Shown piece after piece: positions 1 to 11,700 of a stretch of 64,000 nucleotides of DNA. Source of the stretch: Tubiluchus corallicola (Eukaryota; Priapulida; Priapulimorpha; Priapulimorphida; Tubiluchidae); NCBI GenBank assembly GCA_030141605.1, contig JAQGDQ010000129.1, forward strand, positions 51,281 to 115,280, written 5' to 3'. The position numbers and the translations under genes are program-made. The first letter of the stretch is position 1. Each line of letters begins with the position of its first letter. The notes under the pieces were generated by a model. That model ran no database searches. It was not told where the DNA came from and worked only from the letters and a program-made list of their open reading frames with translations.

Positions 1-160
1 AAAGTACAGCATGTATAGTGTTGTGATATGATGAAGGAGAAGAGGAATCTTTATAGACTGGAGATGTTTTATAACCGTTTTTTAAAAATTTTTTCTAGTA
101 TTGTTTTTTGTGCTTTTCCTTTTGCTGTTTGTATTCTGTGTTCAGTAATAGCTATAATGG

Positions 161-162
<2 letters not shown>

Positions 163-195
<33 letters not shown>
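163..195. repeat. (AT)n microsatellite
   Basis: A pure AT run of about 16 units. The IYIYIY open frame across it is an artefact. Confidence 0.9.
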
Positions 196-196
<1 letters not shown>

Positions 197-356
197 CAAA
201 ATATAATGGCAATATAAATTATAAAATCAGTTCGTATCTATTGATATTTTGTTTTTTATTTCCCCTGAACACAGTAAAACGAATTTTCCCAAGTTTTTAA
301 ATTTACTGTGAATTTTTTTTATTATTTGTTGCAATTTGTATAATTATGTTTTTCAT

Positions 357-850
357 TTAAAGGGGAAAAAAGAGAACTTTAAAGTAAATCCCAAAAAAAC
401 TTTCCATATAAAATTATATTACTTTGCATTATCTGTTTGAAAAACTTATACAATTAGAAAAGAAAATTCTTTGTAATTTAAAATGTTTGCGCCAGGTGGT
501 AAAACACCATTGGCTCACCTTCCTAGTGTGCCCGCCGATCACCAAAAAATCATATTATTAACCTGACAAGATAAAGTAAATTTATATTTTTGCTTAGTTA
601 GTGAAGAATGTGCTACGAATGCTCTGATTATTTTTTCAAACTTCACCTCATGTTATCTAACCTTGGTTCAAACAACCTACCGTCAAAATGGGTGCGCCTA
701 ACGATCATCGCGGGACTTTAATTTATAAGTTTACAGCGTTACTGTCGATACGAGCTCTGTTTGCAAGACAGTACGTAGGTGATATAAAATTTCAAGACAA
801 ATTTTAAGCTTTCTTTATGAAGAGTGTTCTCTTGTGCTCTAAAGCTTACT
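357..850 (-). mobile_element. Dispersed element R1, copy a (left arm of an inverted pair)
   Basis: Read on the minus strand, this stretch aligns over several hundred bases with 2600-3071 on the plus strand and with 63085-63400. It ends in TTAAAGGGGAAAA at 357. Shared landmarks include CAGAGCT, GTAACGCTGTAAACTT, AGTTTGAAAAA and ACTAAGCAAAA. It has no coding capacity. It is most likely a non-autonomous transposon that inserts at TTAA, but the class is inferred from the terminus only. Confidence 0.6.
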
Positions 851-1783
851 TCAACACGTTAAAATACTATGTAAATTTACAAAAATCACGATAAAAAGCA
901 AGTAATTAAAAAACTGAGAAGTAGGAACGCGAATGAATAGGTATTAGACCTATAAGTATTTTATTCGCAAAACTGCATTTCCATTGCCAATAATTCTTTT
1001 CAGTTTAATTCAGCATAATTCGTCTCAATTCATTAAAATGAACCATAGCACTAACTCAACATACACACAGATATAAAAAATAATAAAATTAAAATATTAT
1101 GAGAATGGTCACAGGACACTTACGGCACATCTAAAATAACAAAGGAGAGACAGTTACAATAAAGCGGCAAGCAAAACATTGCATTCGCAACTAATTGAGA
1201 ACAGAGAATTGAAAACAGATCGAGGATCCGTTCAAATTCCCAGGTTTTCGTGATCACGACATTTTCTTGGTGCATTATCTCTGAGCACCAAGTTCGGATT
1301 TTTCGTAGAGTATCATTTCTAGACCATTTATCAGTCTTAATTCTTGGAACAATTGATTAATTCTCGGCTTCTTCTTCAGCTACGAAAAATGTGTGTGTGG
1401 TGTCATGTGAATTATTATGTGCAGCTACAGTAACTGAAAAGAAAAGTAATATCTGTACGGGCGCCTTTGCACTATGGATTTCTCATTCGTTCGTCTGAAC
1501 GCTTGAAAAATGCATGGCGGTTTTCACACTCATATAGTTCATTAAGCAGTTGCATTAGAACTGAAGTGTTTTGTACCTAGTTAATGGAGCGGACCTGGCA
1601 AAAAACAGTAAGTGGATAACAGGTCACCTCCATACCTTGACTTCCTGAAATATTTTTTGTAATATTTATCAAATAAAGTGAGCAAAAAGTTGAGTTTTAT
1701 CCTTTTGCTAACTATTGATAAATCAGAATACGTGATGTGTATGTAAACACTTTAAAATGTACAATATGACAACAAAAATTACA

Positions 1784-1813
1784 ATTAATGTTATTAATAT
1801 TAATAACATTAAT
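1784..1813. repeat. Perfect 30-bp AT-only palindrome
   Basis: ATTAATGTTATTAAT followed by its exact reverse complement, with no loop. It would extrude as a cruciform easily and may be a double-strand-break or replication-slippage product. No known factor site is implied. Confidence 0.75.
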
Positions 1814-2599
1814 ATGTTATTATTAATAATTATGTCACTAAAAGGCCAAGGGAAAATAGCCAAGATGTAATAATCATTCACTGATTTGTCGTTAATCAGA
1901 TAAGAACTAAATTACTAGTAAGAAATATGTAGCAATGCAATGCATATCAAAATATGACCATATAATCTAGCAAATACAAGTTCACTTGCTTACTTAAACC
2001 TATCAGTATTCTTGGTAATTTTTAAAGTGCGTCAAAAAAGTGCAATATAATGTTTAACGAAAGAAAAAACAGAGATTAACAAATGTTAGCCTCAGTGTCT
2101 AAATTGAACACATTCATTTGTATTATGTTATACTTGCAGGATAAACTGTGAACAAGTTGCTCTCTTCTTGCATTATAAAGATAGCATTCGAGCATAAAGT
2201 TATATAACCGATTCAGCATAAACATCCACATTATTACCATACCTATTTATATTATGCTTATTCAAATGTTCATTTAACTGAGAAAAGCCTAACCTAAGAC
2301 TAGTGTGATGAATACGTGCAGGAATAATATCACAAGATAAATACTTAGCTCTATCAACAAATCCAAGTAAGTTATAAATGTTGCGCCCAAAACCACTAAT
2401 GGTTGAAAAAATGTAGAAAAAATATCGCGATTTGTTAGAAAATCAGCTAATAAATATCTAATTTTAGATTTATACGTTTTGAATATCGAAATATGTTTGC
2501 GAAACAAGTACATATTGTAGGCCTATAAGGAGGTACACATGTATTGAGATGGAGAACAAGTTCTAAGAGTATTTAAAAATAAGAACGAAATCCCTATTT

Positions 2600-3071
2600 A
2601 CACGAAGCTACAAAAAAATTCGTCTTGAAAATTTGTATCACCTAAATACGGTCTTATTGCACACAGAGCTTTTACCAGCAGTAGCGCTGTAAACTTGTAA
2701 ATTTAAACTCCTGCGATGACCGTTAGGTGAAGCCACTTTGATAAGAAGTGGTTTGAAACAAGTTTAGGTAGCATTGCGTAAAGTTTGAAAAAACGTAGCA
2801 CACTCTTCGTTAACTAAGCAAAAGTGTAAATTAGTTTAAATTGTCTATAAGATCAATAATGTGTTTTTTGGTAAGCCAATTGTGGCATACTGTAACGGTG
2901 ATACAATGACGTTTTCCAAATTGGCGGGAACATTTTATATTATTAAAAAAAATTCTTTTCAAATAAAATACGTCATTTAAACAGGTAGGCGTAAATCGCC
3001 AAGTAATATTACTTTGTATGGGAAGTTTTTTGGGGATATTGGGAATGAAATTTCCTTTTCTGCTCCTTTAA
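2600..3071 (+). mobile_element. Dispersed element R1, copy b (right arm of an inverted pair)
   Basis: It is homologous in inverse orientation to 357-850 across almost the full length, including the 3' end TATGGGAAGTTTTTTGGGG...CCTTTAA. The left boundary is uncertain by tens of bases. The two copies face each other across 1.75 kb, so a transcript crossing both could fold back. Confidence 0.6.
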
Positions 3072-4886
3072 ACTTTTAGACTGATGCCTGTATTTCAGTA
3101 TAAAAGAAGTTTGCCGTTTACGTAGAAAACGTACATACATGTGTTACAGCGTACAAAAACTATAATGTTAGCTACATTCGTCATCAGTCAGTATTCAGTA
3201 GAATATTGTAGGTCGACGGTACCATCTTTTTAATGCTATTACAGTATTCAGGTGACAGTCGGCTAGCATTTCCTATTGATTCGGGCAGCTTATACGCAGC
3301 TTGCCTGGCTATACATTATGAAGCTGAAGTTCTTTCTGTTTGGATAGCCGTAAAATTCAGGGCATATAATACGCTTAGGACGGTAATTAATCAAACGTTT
3401 ACACAGCAGCCAGAGTATTGTAGGATTTATTAGGAGATTGGCTTTCCACGCCTGTATAATGTACTTATGATATTGTGCTGATTGCGCTGTATCGCACTGA
3501 AGGGCAGGAAAATGCCATCGAGAAAATGCCATTGCTGGTGAAACGACGCCAGAGATGAATTGTACAAGGATTAGGTTATAATGCAATAACAGAAAAGTAA
3601 ATATGTACTGTTACATAAAGGTATCTAAGTGACTTAGCCACTAACACAAATTTATTTGTTTACAAGCAACTGCTTATTTTTCTTGCACTAAATAACTTGC
3701 TTGAGTGGTTTTTCTAATACTTTGTAATCTAATTAGCCTCATTATTTATATCTGAATCTATGAATAATATATATATTTGATACCGTTACATGATATCTTA
3801 CCTGTCTTAAGAAAGAAGGCAAATAAATAAACAAATAATCAAATAACAAATAAATCCTGTAATTATAGTCTCTGAGGTCTAGACTGACTCTAAATAGATA
3901 GTTGTGCTTCGAAATTTTATTCCCTTTTGACACTTGAATTTGAAGTAGGAAAGACAGTTCAGTTCAATTCATTTCTGTTCTATTCAATTCAATTTAATTC
4001 AAGTCTATATTTCATTTGACAGATTTGTACAAGTAAATGTAGAGAAATACGTCAATAATCACAAAGTATTTTCCGTACAGTAGACTTAAGTATAGTGCGT
4101 ATATAGGCCCTATAAGGCTATAGTCGTAACTAATTAGTGGTGATTATACGAATCCACTTCCGAAAGAGTAGAACGTTAAGGTTGCAAGATTTGAAGAACT
4201 GAAACACCACATTCATTTTTGTACTGCCGCCATCATTTCATTTCCACCTGTATTATTGCTGTTACTGTTGATCGCTGTTGTCTGTTGCTGCTACTTTAAA
4301 TTTCTTCTATATTTCTTCTATTTTAGCCTACATATGCATTCTTCAACAATTTAAACAATTACATTCTTTAGGTTTCACAAACGATAGTGCTTAGCGATTT
4401 TCACTTTTTATTGACAGACTGCGCTCGCTCGCCGCCGGCTGCGTTTCAGATCTTGCAAGCTTCTTGGATTTGTTGACTTAAGCCGAGTATGATTTGATGT
4501 ACTCCGGCTGCTTAATAGTATTCGAAAAATGCTGGTTATTAAATAGCAGTCTGACATTTACAGTAGAAACTTTCAGCTACTCAGTTCTGAATAAAATAGT
4601 TGAGATGAATTAAGTCTTGTTACTTTCATTTTGCCTATTTATGAATGACAAAATATTATGTATTTTATTTGCTCAAAAGGCTTTGGCATAATGATACAAG
4701 ACAGCTTACACAGATTAAAGATAAGGGGCATATAATGGCCATATATACAAAGAGATATCAGTGTTAGATAATGACAAAACATGCAGTATTCTAAGCAAAT
4801 GTGACAGGAAAAAGCTAGTGAAACAAAAAATTAAGACAATAAAAGAAAATAAATTACGGGTAATGCACTACAGAAAAGAATACACC

Positions 4887-4890
<4 letters not shown>
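3072..4890. other. No gene seen
   Basis: AT-rich sequence with short open frames only. There is a patch of AATTCAATTC-type sequence near 3960-4015 and a GC-richer island at 4420-4445 (GCTCGCTCGCCGCCGGCTGC) with no recognisable exon. Confidence 0.6.
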
Positions 4891-4978
<88 letters not shown>

Positions 4979-5053
4979 TCTCTCTCCCCCCTCTCTCTCT
5001 CTCCCTCCCTCCCCCCTCTCTTTTTCTCTCTCTGTCTCTCTTTCTCTCTCTCG

Positions 5054-5150
<97 letters not shown>

Positions 5151-5170
5151 CTCGTTGTCTTTCTCTCGTT
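4891..5170. repeat. Long (TC)n tract with internal C-rich interruptions
   Basis: Pure TC to about 4971, then a 90-base patch rich in CCCTC, CCTCCC and TTTCTC, then pure TC again to about 5143 and TTTCTC endings. It is strand-asymmetric polypyrimidine able to form triplex DNA. The open frames on both strands (SLSLSL, RERERE) are low-complexity artefacts. Confidence 0.9.
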
Positions 5171-7705
5171 CTTTCAAGATGTTTTACTGATGAAAGGCAA
5201 TATACTTGTACAATAAAAAACTTCAGAATATACAAGCTGCACATTTTTTATTTTAATAAAAAAATAATTACTCCGACAAGCCAATTTAAGATTATGAAAA
5301 TTATACATAGTCTGTCTTTCAGGAAAAGCTACCTTTATACAATGAAAAGATCTTAAAAACTTGGACATTAGTTATGCCAAAATTATAGTCAAGTCAAACA
5401 GCTTACAAAAGATCTATTTTTCCGGCTGTGTAACATCTTTGATAACCATGAAGTCGTTATTTACAAATATGTCAGTTCCTATAAACAAATAAATTAAAAA
5501 TTAAACTCGAAAAAAGTTTAACGCAAGTCACGTACAAAATTAGAAATCGTATCATCCAATAGACATCAGTCAAGGGTGAATTCGGTTTTTACCATTTTTT
5601 GCATTGCCTTGAAATTGAAACCATGAGCTTCACATTTTAAAAGGATCTGTGCAACATGGCGAAATAAATGATTATTTTTCAAGCACAGCAAAGCAACTAA
5701 ATAATAAATTTGATATTTGCCTTGGATTTAGTGGTAAATGCTTTAAGCATTTTTCATCTAAAGCTTCAAACTCTGTGTTTCTCTTGGCAAATCCTATGAC
5801 AAATGCTGGCCAACAAATCCAAGGTTTTGACCGATACATGTCCACGAAGTATACATGATAACTTATGCTGCAGTTAAAAACAAATTAATTTTGATATCAT
5901 AAATTTACTTATGGATTTACGTAAAACCTGAGTCCGACAGTTAAGTAATCGATTTCTAAGCAAAGGTTATTTTGCAAAAACGTTATTTAAAAATAGATAC
6001 GTCTACTATTTTTCTGCAGAGACAAACATTTGATTTTAAACAAGACGTCAAAAATTTGAACTAAGTTTACAACATATAGTATCGGTCAATCGAAGCACGA
6101 CTACATTTAAAAAAATGTAATCAGACTTTTTGCATTGACCTTTACCAGACTTCTTTGCTGCAGCACATTTTACTGCAACAGAACATAAATTGACGTTTGA
6201 GATTGGTGGAAACTCTATCTGAAATCTGATGAAATCTAAGAATTCAAGAAGCTCTTAAAATGGTTGTATTTCCCTTGATGTTTCCTTGAATCAATCTTTA
6301 TATTGTTACCTATTCATCTCTGCTTTGAAAATGTTTCAATATGCCATGGCGAAATTACTTCACCAAATAGTTACTGAGTGGGCAAAATCTAAAAGCGATA
6401 AGTGATTTTGCAAATTGTTATCCCATTTTATCAATATTTGAATAAGTAGAATTTCATGTAATTCTCGAACCTTTTGATCGAGGCTACTTCAAAGAGCACG
6501 CTGATGGTAGCAATTTTTGTTTGTACACGCTTTGTCGAGCTGTATTAGAATTCAATGAATATACAGTTTTAATTAAAATTTTTTGTGCTGCCAAATTACA
6601 TTTAATATCTCTATAACGATCCAGTAACACAGAAATTTTTAATCGTGTTTCGTTAGCCTTTATCTGACAAGGTTTGAATAAAAGGAACTTGAAATGCCTT
6701 ACGTAACAGGTTAGAGTGGAGGGGAACAATTTGCTAACTTTTATTTTTATTTAACCCAAGAAATTTGGAAACATTATACGTACATGATTTACATACAGAT
6801 GTCGGCTGGAAGACCCATACATGGCGAAAAGTGAGTGAGTGACAGGTAAAAAAAAATCAATGCAACAAGACATGGTCAAGTAGTCAATCAACGAAGTGAA
6901 GTAGATGTGAGATTTCTGTTTACTGTTGTTTTGAAGTAACTGTTCGTGTCTTGTAGATTCTTATTTATGTGGGTAAATTTAACATAGCTGTACTTATTCA
7001 TTGAATGCAAAAGTTATTTACATGAATGAGTTAATTAAAATTAAACGTGTACAGTATAATACGGCTTACAGCAGCATTTTAAGCATTCCTGTCTTCTAAG
7101 GATTTTAGAGGTTTTAGAGAAAAAACAATTGAAGTTTTTCTCTTGGTTTCACCTAAACGAACGGAAGTGCTTTTGATATTTCGAGTAGAGGTTACCAATA
7201 TTCTTTACCATGAAAACATGGGGTACAAAAAACTGTAGACCAGAGACATGAAAACTATTACCTTTTCAATGTAGCCGGATATGGCAGTTTGGCTGATTTA
7301 GTGTGTCACGTTTTAGGGATTATATTTAAGAATGACCTAAATTATGGTCCGACCATAATCATTCAACATAATGGTAAGCCATGTTGTTGAGTACTGGATT
7401 CCGGATTGCAGTGTGAAACTGTATTATATTAAAAATAGCGCGTTTAAATTTCGCATAAAAAATTTCATGTTCCCATAAAATATTTACCTCGTAACTGTCG
7501 GTATCCAATCTTGATCGAAAATCTAAACAAACATTCTTCGCTCAAACACATGTGTGCTTGAATAGATCATTGGATGGAGTGAAGATACGTTTGTGTACAT
7601 AGCAAACACATTTAACGAAGTAGAGCGAACTAAAATGAGTGCTAAGTGAAGAGAAGAACACTTTTTAGCAGCAGCAGAGGAAAGTGTCTCAGTACATTGT
7701 GTATA
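5171..7705. other. No gene seen
   Basis: AT-rich. Open frames at 5649-5858 (plus) and 6484-6729 (minus) show no known motif, splice support or composition shift. An ancient transposon remnant is possible but not demonstrable. Confidence 0.5.
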
Positions 7706-7982
7706 CAGGGTGTTTAAAAGAAACAGTGCACTAATAAATCTTTACATATTATTAGTGCGTCAATTTTATACATACAACGTTCAATAAGTGTGGACATCCA
7801 AAATTATATGGCAGAAAAATTCGAATTACCCAGAAATAATATTATTTTTAATAGTTTTTACATCGTTATGATGTCATAATGCATAATTTGGGATATGATG
7901 TCACAATGCCCAGTTTTGAAATTGAAAGATATTTCATCATATCAGCGCATTTCTACTGCACTGTTTCTTTTGGAACACCACG
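7706..7982. mobile_element. MITE-like element with 25-bp terminal inverted repeats
   Basis: The left end is CAGGGTGTTTAAAAGAAACA and the right end, on the other strand, is CGTGGTGTTCCAAAAGAAAC. The two ends agree over about 21 of 25 positions. The 277-base body is non-coding. Its right end also forms one arm of the foldback at 7942-8076. Confidence 0.55.
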
Positions 7983-8076
7983 TCTTCAAGTTACAAATCA
8001 CAATGCCACAGTGCGATTTGTAACTTGAGAACGTGGTGCTCCATAAGAAACATAAATGTGCAGTAGAAATACGCTG
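7942..8076. repeat. Long near-perfect foldback (hairpin) with a 3-nt loop
   Basis: The arms 7942-7999 and 8015-8076 pair at well over 80 percent, and the interior CACAATG/CAGTGCG also pairs, leaving CCA as the loop. The arm carries the same TGGTGTTCC...GAAACA terminus as the neighbouring MITE, so this is probably two copies inserted head to head. It could also be a small-RNA-type hairpin if transcribed. Confidence 0.6.
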
Positions 8077-8677
8077 TTACCGAGGTTACATCCCGTAATC
8101 TCAGAAAAATTAGAGTTTTCATCAGAAAACGAATTAGTAAAAATATTGTTAATTGTGTACGCCCACTTCGCATTCATCTTGCGTTCAGTCCAATTCGCTG
8201 TTTTGAGCTTCTGGAATTAGTGATTGAAGATTGGAGATTGAAGATCTTGATTCAGTAAATGTTGGACCACATTTTGTGAAAATAACTAACATGTGATGCT
8301 AAAATAACTAAAATGTTTACATTGCCGTGATGCTAATTTTAGAGATCTTAAATCGTAACAGTCATAATAACATAGCTTATAGTTAACTGAAAACTATCAA
8401 TTCATTTTAATTAATTACCAACCCAAAATGATACATATTGTTTTATCTATACGTATTTACTTGCAGAATTTTTTTATTGAGATGATTTCCTAGTACAAGA
8501 AAAAGTCTTAGTCGAACGATCTCAAATAAAAGTTTCTCAGCGTTTACTTACAAGTGTTTTGATTACTCGTGAAGCAACTCACCCAATACGAAAATAAGAA
8601 TATAAGAATAAGCCATGTATGAAGCCAAGTATACACTACATTTTCATAGCGCCTATTCTAATCCCTATTACTTGCAG

Positions 8678-8756
8678 AAGCCTGAGCGCCACCGGAAGAT
8701 ATCTTTTGATCTTCGACGCTACTTACAGAATGCTAATAAAAGACCCATGGATAACA
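8678..8756 (+). CDS. Weak candidate internal exon
   Basis: A pyrimidine-leaning tract with a CTAAT branch-like string ends in TTGCAG at 8677. It is followed by 79 bases of balanced composition and a GTATGT donor at 8757. Two of the three frames are open: KPERHRKISFDLRRYLQNAN... and SLSATGRYLLIFDATYRML.... Neither matches a family I recognise. It has no supporting neighbour exon and lies on the opposite strand to the two first exons, so it may be a chance arrangement or a transposon relic. Confidence 0.18.
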
Positions 8757-11700
8757 GTATGTAGCTTTAAGAATGTCTCTTAAGAGAGTATTGGTTCTTT
8801 TGAAACTATTTATTAATACGCATGGTAATTCAAGATTTGTAAAGATTTACAGCGTCATTCATCATGTTTAGTAAAAGCCGTTTCGAGTTGCGCAAAAGAA
8901 TATATGCAGTTAAACTGAATATTTTTACTGCATTCTGTAAGTTACGGGCGCGTTGGATGAAACATGGCTATTCTTAAACAATGGTGTCAAAACTCTATTA
9001 AGCCTACAGAACGGACTCGGTGTTATTTCTAGTTAAAAGCAGTAATGTCATTTATAATAATTAATAATTTTTAGAAGAATTTCGTCTCTTCGCAACTGGC
9101 AATTCACAAGATTATATTAGTTCAAAATCTATTGTGATTTAGTCAACCAGTAAAAACGAAATTGTAAAAAAACACATGCACCTACATTATATCATCTACT
9201 TTACTATTTGGTTAGTGAAAACATAAAATTCAAACAATGCTTAAACCTTATTAGGCACCATGTACATTAGCTGATCAATGCAGTCTTTTGCAGCAACTTG
9301 GCGTGTAAAATCTACTAAAGCGACGAAGAAATGATCAAGCGTCAACATTCACTAATGCAAAATAAAGATTTTCGTGACTTATAGCAGTTACTGTACTAAA
9401 ATTACGTATGTTGTGCGAGAATGATTCGAGCTATAAGCAAATACGTCGGTTGGGGGTAGGAAAGTACGAAAAAGCCACCTGCTGAATTAAAAGGTTTTTT
9501 TAAGGCACAATAACACTTGAGCCATAACAAATGATTAAAACTGCCAACATTTTGCAACACCAACGAACATGCAATTGCAGTTGAACATTGCTACAATTTT
9601 TTTCATTTCCACCAAAAAAATGTGACGCGCTGTAATGATGACGGGATGCTGGCCTATAGTAAGCAGCCACAGCAGGTGCTGACAGCGATAAAGAACAGCA
9701 GTAACGCTTCCAAGTTTGTAGTAGATGAATCTAGATATTTGACTGCAAATGTATGTGAACTTTGTACAAATTTCCAATCCTGGGCAAAATTGAAACGCTT
9801 CAAATCTGTACTATTGAAAACCATTTATTAAACTAAAATAAATTGTATTAAAGCACTACACAAAGCCTCTACTTATATAAATGGTTGACGTTCCTTGGTG
9901 ACCAAAATCTTAGTGACCTTGGGTACCATACCTAAAACTAAGCGGCCACAATCGTGGTAATCATAAAAGTAATTTCAAAGATGCTTGTTTGCGTAGTTCT
10001 GCGCATTGTATTGTAGCCTACGTAGATGTATAATAACATACAAAATAAACAAATAAACTAGTTTAAAAGCAGCTTATTTAAATAATAAAATTAGTATTCA
10101 AGTTTGCTGCTAGTACAATATTTCGGAACAGCAACCATTGTCGCAGATGCGAGCATTTAATTTACAGCTTATTATTAATTTTGATTTGTAGTTTTAAACT
10201 TCAGTTTTTCATTACCACTAAGTCAGTGCTGACATTTTGCTTGTACACTTGAAAGTTTCCAATATATGTATGTATTTGCTACTGCTATACGTTTGTATGG
10301 AACTGGGTTACTGGGCTTCTCTGTGAATGTAATAGTTTTTCACACTTGGTAGCAAGATTAGAGGACAGGCAATAGGCTTAAACAGTTGTGTGGTTATAAT
10401 AACGTTTTGACTCAGGTGCCATGATATATTGGCTGATGGATTTACTTTAACTTTTGTTTACTGCTGTTGATTATGTTTACCATTTCCGTGTATATGTAGA
10501 CTGACTATGAGACTATGATTTTGAGTAAAATACAGATCGCAAAGTTAAACCATGTTTTCTTCCAGTGATTTCTTCTATTTAACACGAATATCGCAACTAC
10601 AAAAACAATCTGATAAACCTGCCAATGTCGGTTGTTGGCTCTCCCCAAAACACCCCAGCGACAACTTTAGCATCACGACAACCATACAGGGTCCGGTTTC
10701 ACAAAACCTTCATTAACTTTATGCCGTCGTTATTAGTAAGTGGATGAAATAACGACGTCGTTAACTTAGCGCCGTCTTTGTAAAATTGAAACAACAGTAT
10801 TTCGATTTTGCAAAGTGGAAATTATACATCAGAACAATAGTGCACATTCTTTGCAATAAAGTTGCTAACGCTCCTTTTCGAAAGATTTAGCTATAGATTT
10901 GAATTTCATTCTTAGATAAATAAACAAATGTTACACTTATAAGGCAGTTATACACTACCGTGTCAGATTTGTTTGCAAAGTTCGAATAAAACACAATTTA
11001 AAAAATATCTGATCTACAGATGAGCTAACGTTTCTCGTTTAACATTTTTTAATTCCATAATTAAAGTAATCAAATCTGTGTGTACGGCACACGACCATAC
11101 GTCTAAAATCACAGTGATCAGTGATCATGTACAATCACATATACGCATGTTACTTAGTGGTCATAGTTGTGCCAGTGTGAGTAACCACGCCATTCATTAC
11201 GCCCTTCACATGCCACTAATATTCCCTAGCCCTACTGTCAAAACATTCTCCAGACTCATACCATGTTTGCTAGCTCAGCTAGGACTGGTACTCTAGACTT
11301 ATATCAACATTCTGCGACCGGGGATTTGAAAATTTGGCTTATATCGAAAATCAACCAGACTTAGCATGAAGGTCGGGGAAGGAACACTCATCAACTGCAC
11401 AAGTGCTTAGTCAAGAATAAAATTTGTTAATTATTGAACAAGATTAGTTCAACAGTTCTCTGACAGTGGGGAGACCTAACAATACAGTTTTAGTGGGGGG
11501 GAAAGGAGAATGTGGTATTTTCAGTAAACTCTTCACAAATTTTGTCATTTGTTTTTAGATCCAATGATAAGAAGATACTTCACTCTCTTGCCCGGAGTGT
11601 TGATGCAGAACAGTTGTGTTATCAGTTCAATTGCTGTTCTGGGAGTCTGATTGTCATTGTGAGCCTTCTCAGTATGCCAGTTGTATTTATAAAAAAGTAG

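Noticed and set aside
4761-5244. Open frames of 107-151 residues on both strands
   Set aside because: They translate a CT/GA microsatellite (Ser-Leu or Arg-Glu repeats). No start context or splice support.
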